DNA of 32,233 nucleotides, taken from Saprospiraceae bacterium. GTDB lineage: Bacteria > Bacteroidota > Bacteroidia > Chitinophagales > Saprospiraceae. Shown here one piece after another: positions 1 through 6,912 of the stretch. Both the position numbers and the translations under genes were made by a program. The notes beneath the pieces were generated by a model. That model ran no database searches. It saw only the letters and a list, made by a program, of their open reading frames with translations, and was not told the DNA's origin. Position 1 is the first letter of the stretch, and every line of letters begins with the position of its first letter. The DNA lies in the NCBI GenBank assembly GCA_016787525.1, contig JAEUUP010000035.1, positions 1 to 32,233 on the forward strand, given 5' to 3'.

Positions 1-8
1 TTTCTATT

Positions 9-75
9 GGAGCGAGCGATTTTTTGATTACAATTTTGGCAAAGCCAAAATTGTAATCAAAAAATCGCTCGCTCC
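9..75. repeat. Perfect palindrome, 32-bp arms, AAA loop
   Basis: Positions 9-40 are the exact reverse complement of 44-75, with only AAA (41-43) between them. The arms begin GGAGCGAGCG and end TTTTGGC. There is no T-tract on either side, so it is not a classical intrinsic terminator, although it could end transcription of a gene to the left or be a palindromic repeat element. It lies at the window edge, so the left context is unknown. Confidence 0.9.
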
Positions 76-88
76 TCAAAGTCCTTTT

Positions 89-105
89 CGCCGCCAAAGG
101 CGGCG
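89..105. repeat. Small GC-rich hairpin with AAA loop
   Basis: CGCCGCC (89-95) and GGCGGCG (99-105) form a perfect 7-bp stem around AAA. It follows the long palindrome at 9-75 and has the same loop sequence; the role is unknown. Confidence 0.6.
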
Positions 106-166
106 TTTGAAATGCACGAAAACTTATTTTTGACTACTTAACTGATATTACGCACGGTACTTAAAT

Positions 167-211
167 AAAAAATAACCCGACGGAAGTTCTATTTCCGTCG
201 GGTTATTTTTT
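167..211 (-). terminator. Intrinsic terminator of the thioredoxin gene
   Basis: A 19-bp perfect stem (167-185 / 193-211) with a 7-nt loop. It has a GC-rich core (CCCGACGG) and A/T-rich ends, so both strands get a U-tract. It lies 45 nt past the stop codon of the minus-strand thioredoxin-family gene and can work in both directions. Confidence 0.9.
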
Positions 212-255
212 TACTAATTCATCTACAAAGTCAATAGCTTAAAAAACAATAACTC

Positions 256-1440
256 TTACATCGCTTCAATCTTCTTCAATAAATTTTGCGTTTCTGTTGA
301 ATCTTCTCCCGTTTCTTTAGCTTGTTTGATGGCTTTTTCAGCAAATTCTTTGGCTTTTTGCTTGTTAGCCAATTTATAATAAAGTGCTGCTGCTGTATCA
401 TTCAAAGCATATTGGTCATTGATACTAATGGATTTCAAAGACCAAGACAAGGCTTTTTCCAATTGTGCTCTATCTGTTGCTTGTTCATAGAATGCCCACG
501 CATATTGATTCAGCAATTGAGGGTCTTCTGACGGATATTTATCCATGTGTGCCACGACTTGTGCCAAAAACTGTGGTACTTCGTTGCGCATTTGATGTTG
601 CGTCAAGGTCATACCGCTTAGGACCTTTTCTACAAGTTCATTGGGCAAGTATTTAGAGCCAATTTCTTTTGCTTTAGCAAAATCAAACTCTCTTTTAGCA
701 CGATTATAGGACATATTAGCCACATTGCTAAAAGCTGTTTGATACACTTGCGTTTCAATGCCTCCTTTACCAATCGCTTTTTCAAACGCAGCCTGATTTT
801 TTACCAAATAGGCGAACGTATTGCTTTGGATACTTTTAGAAAACTTCAAGATGAAGTCCATGTTTTCCTTGTTCAACCAGTCTTTTTGTGTAGCCAAGTA
901 TGCTTCTGCAACCGATGCGCCCAATTGTTCTTCTTGTGCATCTTCGCAAGCACCTGCAAAACGTTTCAAAAAGTCAGAGTTGCGCTCACCACCTTCGTAT
1001 TTCTTTTTCAAAGAGAAAAATTGGCGTTCAGGATCGGAAGCTGCTTGCCCGACAGTGATAAATTTTTCAGGCGGCATACTGCCCAAGCCACGATGCACCA
1101 ATTCGCCATCGCCATTCACGAAAATATAAGTTGGATAGGCTCTAATACCATATTTTTGAGCGATTTCAGGTCCTTCACCTTTTTCCATATCAATTTTAGC
1201 GTTAACGAATTTGGCATTGAACACATCACCCACTTCTTTCATCGGAAAGATGTTTTTGGCCATAACTTTACACGGGCCACACCAAGTCGTGTAAGCGTCC
1301 ACGAATACGATTTTATTTTCTGCTTTTGCTTTTTTCAAAATGTCAGCCCATGCTGTTGTTTCTGGTTCAAAAGCAATACCTTGAGCTGAAACTGTTGTAA
1401 GAGTCAACAAAAAGAGAAAGAATGTGATAAACTGTTTCAT
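256..1440 (-). CDS. Secreted thioredoxin-family protein with TPR-like C-terminus
   Basis: The 394-residue product starts with a signal peptide (residues 1-19, ending VSA/Q), so it acts outside the cytoplasm. Residues about 25-135 are a thioredoxin fold with the redox-active motif W53-C-G-P-C57 and a later cis-proline region (AYPTYIF). The remaining ~250 residues are helical and end in TPR-like helices (YALNDTAAALYYKLANKQKA). Family knowledge suggests a thiol-disulfide reductase or oxidase for envelope proteins; the substrate is unknown. It is transcribed alone, with a strong terminator just downstream. Its start follows a short AT-rich leader, and an ACTGAGGGGG motif copy lies 57 nt upstream of the start codon. 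Confidence 0.85.
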   Translation of the reverse strand: MKQFITFFLFLLTLTTVSAQGIAFEPETTAWADILKKAKAENKIVFVDAYTTWCGPCKVMAKNIFPMKEVGDVFNAKFVNAKIDMEKGEGPEIAQKYGIRAYPTYIFVNGDGELVHRGLGSMPPEKFITVGQAASDPERQFFSLKKKYEGGERNSDFLKRFAGACEDAQEEQLGASVAEAYLATQKDWLNKENMDFILKFSKSIQSNTFAYLVKNQAAFEKAIGKGGIETQVYQTAFSNVANMSYNRAKREFDFAKAKEIGSKYLPNELVEKVLSGMTLTQHQMRNEVPQFLAQVVAHMDKYPSEDPQLLNQYAWAFYEQATDRAQLEKALSWSLKSISINDQYALNDTAAALYYKLANKQKAKEFAEKAIKQAKETGEDSTETQNLLKKIEAM

Positions 1441-1496
1441 TAATCTCGTTTTTAACTGTGAAATAATTGGTAAAATTATAAAATTTCCCTGAATAT

Positions 1497-1506
1497 ACTG
1501 AGGGGG
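1497..1506 (+). repeat. TACTGAGGGGG motif, intergenic
   Basis: Plus-oriented copy (5 G) upstream of the thioredoxin gene and downstream of the helicase gene. It is one of 35 copies in the window. Confidence 0.9.
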
Positions 1507-1694
1507 TGCCTATATGCCCTGAAATGTGTTCATTAACGTCGAAAACTTATTTTTGTTGGTTGCATGGAGTGACATTTTTAAGACTACAATTGAATGACCA
1601 AGTTGCATGATTCAGAGATAAGTGCGTTAAATTTTTTTTAAACAGATGGGAAGGGCTGTTTTACGCAAGATGCATTCCTTTGGATTCCAATACA

Positions 1695-1727
1695 AGAGGC
1701 TGTATCTTTTGATTTGATACAGCCTCT
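1695..1727 (-). terminator. Hairpin downstream of the helicase gene
   Basis: A 12-bp perfect stem (AGAGGCTGTATC at 1695-1706 and its complement at 1716-1727) with a 9-nt loop, placed 4 nt beyond the helicase stop codon. The U-tract on the minus strand is weak, so termination strength is uncertain. Confidence 0.7.
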
Positions 1728-1730
1728 GAC

Positions 1731-4619
1731 TCAGATTGCAACATTTTCTTCTTTTATTTCTTCTTTCGTTGCCTCCCTCTCTGCAATAGTAGCTTTCAAC
1801 TCTTCTGTTGATTTGTCTAAAATAGCAGAAAACCAATCTTGTACGGATACAATTAAGTCTGCCAACTTGTTAAATACCTCTAAGTCATATGAGCGTAATT
1901 CTTGAAGCCCTGCTAAGTCATAGATATTCATCCACACATCATCACCGACTTCGACTTCAATAAGTGGGTTCAACATGTATCCACTCTTATAAAGGCGGAT
2001 AAACGACATTAAATTAAGTTTATAGTTTCTATGCGGATGATTTCTACTGAAAATATTGTTGATATATGACCGCTTGCGACGATAGTCGGCAACTACTGAG
2101 GGGGGGTAATGTGCAAAAACTTTCACAAAATCATCCGTTCCAAATAATGGAAATCTATACCTGTGCAGATCAGTGAGTTTTGAGCGTAGGTTGGCAATCA
2201 TAAAATTAATCATAAAAAGTAAACCGTCGCCGTCGTCGCAACTGTATAAGTCGCCGTGCATTCTGAATCTCAATTCTTTGGGTTTAAGAAGTGGATACAC
2301 TTTGGCTAAACTTGTTTTTGCATATTGAGGGTCAATGATAGAATGTTTTAGCGCAATTTGAAATGCCGTGAGACCAAAACTGTTTACAGCCTTACTGTCT
2401 GCACCTTGTGCTATGAGGTACTCTGTAATTTTCTCTGCGCCTGTCATTGCTGCCAACATTAGTGGTGTTAGATTAGCGGCATTGCGGAAGTTTACACCAT
2501 ATTTTTGGTATATTGGCAACAGACCTTTCAGATTGTCGTGGTAATAGTCATTGAGTGTATGGCGTAAGAAAGCTTTTTGCTCACGCGCATAATGGCGCGG
2601 ATGAGCATGATTGTATTTGAGTTTGAATAGATCACGCATCCAGAAAGTGTCGTCATAATAAGCTGCAAACTGGAACAATTGGTCTTTCGCTTTTTTATTA
2701 TACACTGATGGATTCAGTGCTTCGGCTTTTAAAGTTTGTAATCGCTCAAAAGTAATGACATCTTCACACAGCTTTTTCTCACTCAAAATGGATTGTCGGA
2801 TGGCATCTGCTTGGTCTTTTTTGCCTTGTTTGTCCAATCGTTGCGCTTCTTTTTGCCATTCCTCGAATGATGACGCATGACTGGTCATTGATACAGATTG
2901 CTTAAAGTGCGTCAAATCCAACAAATCTAACAAAGCATGTTTTTTCGCTTTTTCTATCACATAGAGGTTCTTGACAGCTCTTGTAACGGCTACATATAGA
3001 GAGTTGATGTAGAATTTATACACTTCAAGCGATTTGTCAGATTTGTCTCTATTGCGGTGATAAATCAAGCCTTTTTTCAAATCCTCTTTAGTGACACCTG
3101 TGGTTAATTCCTTGAATGCTTTTTCATTGTTGGAAATGATGTTGAATAAAATGATATTCTCGTATTCCAAGCCTTTGGCTTCTTGGACAGAGAAGATAAG
3201 CGGCGTATCGAAATATTTGCTCGCTTCCACTTTATCTTCTGGACGCATCACTAAGACAGCAAATTTTGTGGATCGGCAAGTATATTGGTTCAATTCCTTT
3301 TTTACTGAGGGGGTATCCTCATAGAAGATTGTTTCACCTTGAGCTGCAGAGTTTGCTTCGATTAAGTAACTACTTTCGCGATCAATAGAGCCAAATCGTG
3401 CATTTTTGACCAATAAGAGTTGATTGGCGATAGCCGTCACCTCAGGTGTGTTGCGGTAATTAATGCCTAATATTCGGACAATGTCTTTAGGTGTTGTACA
3501 GCTTTGATGATAGAGTAGTGTTTTAAGGCTTGTCCAAGAAAAGAAATTGGGATGTACAATCTGATTGGCATCGCCACACAACACAAATTGTCCTTTTTCT
3601 TTCAATGATTTAAAAATCAAATACAATTGAACATTGGTTAAATCCTGTACTTCGTCTATGACTACATAATCAAAATCCGCTTTGACCTTCGATAAATTAT
3701 TGAAAGCAGCTATGTTCATATCGTAATAGTGTTGTTCTTTCAAAAAAGTCAGATATTTGACAAATAATTCATAAATACCACTTCTTTCTTCTTTCAAAAA
3801 AATAGATTGTCGAATACCCAACTCAATATATTCCTCTTGGCTCAAATAAGGTTTTTCTGTCGTTGACCCAGTGATAACACCTTTGAACTCTTCAAAAATC
3901 TTGTATGTGTCTCGTATTTTATGAGCGTGTTTGTATTTACTAATCCATTGGTCAAAAACTTTATAGGTCATTTCTTTCCCTTTAAAGTCTTGAATATGAA
4001 ACATATAGTCTTTGAACGATAGAAAAGAAACATTTTGCTCTCGATTGTCATAACCATGACTGAAATACAACTGACGTGCGTTGTCAACCAAGAAATCAGA
4101 AAGTGTCACGTATAAGATATTTCCTGACAACAACTTTATTTTTTCAAGTGTCAACGCTGTTTTACCCGATCCCGCAGAGCCAATCATAATAATGGGTAGG
4201 GGCATCTGGTAGATTTCGGTTTGAGTGGCATCAAAAGACAATATTTTGTCGAGCATATGAAAATGTCTCGTTTGCTTGTTGACATGGCTGATACTGAGGG
4301 GGGTATCTTTTATGTCTTTGACAGAATGCAGCGGATGCAATTTGTTTTCATCTACAACAGCACCACGTAAAAATCGTGAGTTGGCATAGTCGTGATTCAA
4401 AATAACTTCCAAAATAAGCAGATAAGTCTGTCCGTCGTACCGTCCAATTTGAAACAACAAACGATTGGCATCGTCCAATTTTGCACGGTAATAAGCAGTA
4501 CCAGACATTTTTTTTACATCGGCAGAACGGAAATCATTTTTCTCGAGATTATCTAAAACTTTGTCAAACTGGCGTTTGACTGGACTAACATTTAGGTCGT
4601 TGTGCAGAAGTATCGTCAT
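1731..4619 (-). CDS. SF1 (UvrD/Rep-like) helicase with RelE-like N-terminus and ankyrin repeats
   Basis: A 962-residue protein. All main superfamily-1 helicase motifs are visible: Walker A GSAGSGKT (147-154), DEVQD (322-326), LCGDANQ (347-353), INYRN (386-390), QEAKGLEYENI (479-489) and YVAVTRA (542-548). It should therefore be an active ATP-dependent DNA helicase or translocase. Residues 1-90 (YYRAKLDDANRLLFQI...YLLILEVILNHDY) look like a ParE/RelE toxin fold, without proof of nuclease activity. Residues about 700-762 hold ankyrin repeats (LTPLMLAAMTGAEKITEYLI), a protein-binding module. The order RelE-like, helicase, ankyrin is unusual for a repair helicase. It is a single-gene unit with a -7 box at 4661-4668. 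Three motif copies (2095, 3304, 4293) fall in its frame as PPSV, TPSV and TPLS. A role in repair or in defence is possible; neither is shown. Confidence 0.85.
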   Translation of the reverse strand: MTILLHNDLNVSPVKRQFDKVLDNLEKNDFRSADVKKMSGTAYYRAKLDDANRLLFQIGRYDGQTYLLILEVILNHDYANSRFLRGAVVDENKLHPLHSVKDIKDTPLSISHVNKQTRHFHMLDKILSFDATQTEIYQMPLPIIMIGSAGSGKTALTLEKIKLLSGNILYVTLSDFLVDNARQLYFSHGYDNREQNVSFLSFKDYMFHIQDFKGKEMTYKVFDQWISKYKHAHKIRDTYKIFEEFKGVITGSTTEKPYLSQEEYIELGIRQSIFLKEERSGIYELFVKYLTFLKEQHYYDMNIAAFNNLSKVKADFDYVVIDEVQDLTNVQLYLIFKSLKEKGQFVLCGDANQIVHPNFFSWTSLKTLLYHQSCTTPKDIVRILGINYRNTPEVTAIANQLLLVKNARFGSIDRESSYLIEANSAAQGETIFYEDTPSVKKELNQYTCRSTKFAVLVMRPEDKVEASKYFDTPLIFSVQEAKGLEYENIILFNIISNNEKAFKELTTGVTKEDLKKGLIYHRNRDKSDKSLEVYKFYINSLYVAVTRAVKNLYVIEKAKKHALLDLLDLTHFKQSVSMTSHASSFEEWQKEAQRLDKQGKKDQADAIRQSILSEKKLCEDVITFERLQTLKAEALNPSVYNKKAKDQLFQFAAYYDDTFWMRDLFKLKYNHAHPRHYAREQKAFLRHTLNDYYHDNLKGLLPIYQKYGVNFRNAANLTPLMLAAMTGAEKITEYLIAQGADSKAVNSFGLTAFQIALKHSIIDPQYAKTSLAKVYPLLKPKELRFRMHGDLYSCDDGDGLLFMINFMIANLRSKLTDLHRYRFPLFGTDDFVKVFAHYPPSVVADYRRKRSYINNIFSRNHPHRNYKLNLMSFIRLYKSGYMLNPLIEVEVGDDVWMNIYDLAGLQELRSYDLEVFNKLADLIVSVQDWFSAILDKSTEELKATIAEREATKEEIKEENVAI

Positions 4620-4940
4620 GTTTTTGCTTTAATGGTTAGAATGACAAATATTATCAGATTCAAAGATAATATAAACATATTATTTTCTTTGATTTTTTAA
4701 CGTTTGTAATATTAAAATGTTTTAATCGGAGATAGATAAATGTGAATCATGAGGAGTAAGGCAAAGTAAGGGGTATTGTAAAAACTAAAATAAATTGGGT
4801 CAATGGGGCATTTACAACATGAAGTGACTTGTTTTCAACGACAAATGAACAGTTTTAAGCGTTTTCAGAAAACAAAAAATAGAAATTTACGTATTTTGAT
4901 ATTATGCAAATGATAGGCTAACAAGATCATTCTTTTATTA
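4620..4940. other. Divergent intergenic region, AT-rich
   Basis: About 320 nt between the divergent helicase gene and the 412-aa gene. Apart from the minus-strand -7 box at 4661-4668, I see no gene, RNA, repeat motif or convincing hairpin. It must hold the promoters of both genes. Confidence 0.6.
4661..4668 (-). promoter_or_regulatory. Bacteroidota -7 box of the helicase gene
   Basis: Read on the minus strand this is TATCTTTG, a perfect TAnnTTTG, about 42 nt before the ATG. No clear -33 TTG was found at the usual spacing. Confidence 0.45.
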
Positions 4941-6179
4941 ATGTATCAAAAAAATCAATCAATGAAAAGAACGCCTAATAAATGGGTAGATTACTCAGAC
5001 TGGACGATGGAGCAACACCAAGAGTACTTGCGTACTGAACCGAACTATCTTAATTATTTTGCCCAATTCGACCCCGATAGTGTCGAGCGATTCATTAAAG
5101 ACTATGGAAAGAGCAAATATTACAAGTATGAAAGGGAAGAGTATTACAAATCGCGTTACGAAGCCTATCAAACACGTTTTTTGAGCCATGCAGAGCGTTA
5201 TTTGGAGCAAATTCTGCAAAAAAAGTTGTTCAACCTGCAATGTTTGTGGCGTGCAGACCAGATTGAGTTGCCCTTGGTGGACATTAGTGAAGATTTTGTC
5301 TATTGGTCTAACAATATTCGCGCCTGTCCGTTTATCCCTCCCATTACAGAAGAAGAAATAGACCTGTGTATTCGTTTTCTGAAAGAAGATATTGATTGGG
5401 GTCATTGCAACAATCCGTATGCAGAGGATATATGGCAAGACTACGAAGAATTTAAGAATCAACTCTTTATAGACGAAAACCAAGGCACCCCCGAAGCAGA
5501 AGAATTGCGGTTTTATGCAACTGAGATGCCCCAATTGTATCTGTTCTTTGATACGTATCAAGGAACAACGCACCTCTTGAGGTTGCCCGACATCCGTGGT
5601 AAAAAAGAGCGAGTCTATAAAGATGAAGGACGGAATATCGCTTATGAAGAGCGAGTCGCCGTTCTCAAAGCCGAGAACAAAATAAAAGTGGATGAAAATG
5701 GCAATATTGTGCATAAAACAACGGCATTACCGATATTGTACAGCTCCGACGAAGCTAAATTCATAGAAGCTGTGGAAGATGAACGGACTAAAGATTTGTT
5801 CAAAGCCTACGAACACGACAGGCAGTCCAACCACGACTTGAACTATGAGGGTTTGGAAGACGATTTGGAAACATTGAAAGAGTTTGATGAACCCATTCCG
5901 ATTGAAGCATACAGAGATTGGCGCTTCGCAGTGCGTATGGCAACTTATCGTTTCCGACAAAAGAAAGCGGCGGAGATGTTGCCCTATGTCTATGATTCGT
6001 ATCTATTGGAATTCGATGACGAAACAGATACTGATAAAATCATTGCCCAAAGGGTTGCTCGCGTACAATTTAGCGATAAATATGGCATTTATAAACACCT
6101 TCTTTACAAAAAGAATGAATTCTTAAATGGACGAGAAGCCTTGACGGGTAAACGGGATTTCGATTATATGAATGATTAG
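4941..6179 (+). CDS. Hypothetical protein, 412 aa, soluble, acidic and aromatic-rich
   Basis: I do not recognise this protein. It has no signal peptide or membrane segment and looks cytoplasmic. The N-terminal third is rich in Tyr, Trp and Glu (YYKYEREEYYKSRYEAYQTR), followed by a long helical charged region. Acidic residues are abundant throughout (DDLETLKEFDEPIP). No catalytic motif stands out. The start is uncertain: ATG at 4941 gives the longest frame, while ATG at 4962 (MKRTPNKW) is an equally good choice. It is transcribed alone, away from the helicase gene, and ends in a clear intrinsic terminator at 6184-6218. It contains no copy of the dispersed motif. Confidence 0.75.
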   Translation: MYQKNQSMKRTPNKWVDYSDWTMEQHQEYLRTEPNYLNYFAQFDPDSVERFIKDYGKSKYYKYEREEYYKSRYEAYQTRFLSHAERYLEQILQKKLFNLQCLWRADQIELPLVDISEDFVYWSNNIRACPFIPPITEEEIDLCIRFLKEDIDWGHCNNPYAEDIWQDYEEFKNQLFIDENQGTPEAEELRFYATEMPQLYLFFDTYQGTTHLLRLPDIRGKKERVYKDEGRNIAYEERVAVLKAENKIKVDENGNIVHKTTALPILYSSDEAKFIEAVEDERTKDLFKAYEHDRQSNHDLNYEGLEDDLETLKEFDEPIPIEAYRDWRFAVRMATYRFRQKKAAEMLPYVYDSYLLEFDDETDTDKIIAQRVARVQFSDKYGIYKHLLYKKNEFLNGREALTGKRDFDYMND

Positions 6180-6183
6180 AAGT

Positions 6184-6218
6184 AAAAACGGCAACTTTCA
6201 CTCAGAGTTGCCGTTTTT
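6184..6218 (+). terminator. Intrinsic terminator after the 412-aa gene
   Basis: A 13-bp perfect stem (AAAAACGGCAACT at 6184-6196 and its complement at 6206-6218) with a 9-nt loop. The T-run of the right arm forms the U-tract. It starts 4 nt after the stop codon. Confidence 0.9.
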
Positions 6219-6227
6219 GCTTTTTAT

Positions 6228-6237
6228 ACTGAGGGGG
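6228..6237 (+). repeat. TACTGAGGGGG motif, intergenic
   Basis: Plus-oriented copy (5 G), 9 nt past the terminator of the 412-aa gene and about 25 nt upstream of the -7 box of the next gene. Confidence 0.9.
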
Positions 6238-6261
6238 TGTTTCTAATTCTTCGTTTTTTTC

Positions 6262-6269
6262 TATTTTTG
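6262..6269 (+). promoter_or_regulatory. Bacteroidota -7 box of the small membrane protein gene
   Basis: TATTTTTG matches TAnnTTTG exactly, 24 nt before the ATG at 6294. The -33 element is not obvious. Confidence 0.4.
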
Positions 6270-6293
6270 CGGACTTTTTTAAAACGTTGACAT

Positions 6294-6866
6294 ATGAATA
6301 GGGAGGGTTTGTTCCAAAAATTTAAAAAACGCGATATTTTCATTGCTATTTGTACTATTGTTTTAAGTGTCTGTTTAGGGTTATCTGATAATTTTACTAT
6401 CATGTTAGACCCTTTTCTTGGATTTAAGGATTCGACAGTGGTTGTTCCAGGTTGGCATACATCAATAAATCCTATTAAATTTCCTTTAGAACAGTTTTTA
6501 TTAGTATTGCTTTTATTGCAGTTTTTACTTATCCTCACTTTTTTTCTATTTAAAAATCGAGGAATAATAAGCCTGCAAATCATTGAGTTGGTTAATGTTG
6601 GTTTATTAATCATCGGTTTAATTTTACTAGCAAATTTTCTTTTTGAGTTATTTGTCAGTTTTTACACAGGCTATATTTATGAACAATTCAATTTTTATAG
6701 CCATGTTTTTGGCTCTTATTGGTGGACTTATTTTTTCTCGATTTTAATAAAACTTATTTTACCCCAATTATTTTGGTTCAAAAGTATTAGAAAAAGCACT
6801 TTGATTACACTAGTGATTTGTATAGCCTATTTATCGGTAGGCTTTGTTGTTAGAATAATTTTATAA
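6294..6866 (+). CDS. Small integral membrane protein, unknown function
   Basis: A 190-residue, strongly hydrophobic protein of no family I recognise. Five membrane segments can be read: about residues 14-36, 63-83, 95-120, 139-159 and 167-188. The loops are short, and a positively charged N-terminus (NREGLFQKFKKR) suggests the N-terminus lies inside. No conserved catalytic or transport motif is evident. The base composition is more AT-rich than that of valS next to it. It has its own promoter-like box and sits 46 nt upstream of valS, so co-transcription with valS is possible but unproved. Confidence 0.7.
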   Translation: MNREGLFQKFKKRDIFIAICTIVLSVCLGLSDNFTIMLDPFLGFKDSTVVVPGWHTSINPIKFPLEQFLLVLLLLQFLLILTFFLFKNRGIISLQIIELVNVGLLIIGLILLANFLFELFVSFYTGYIYEQFNFYSHVFGSYWWTYFFSILIKLILPQLFWFKSIRKSTLITLVICIAYLSVGFVVRIIL

Positions 6867-6912
6867 CTAAATATCTTAAAATCTATCGTCTTTGTACTAA
6901 AAATACAGTGTT

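Noticed and set aside
739-1389. 216-residue plus-strand frame inside the thioredoxin gene
   Set aside because: It lies antisense to a well-supported signal-peptide/WCGPC protein and its own translation has no recognisable domain; it is a shadow frame.
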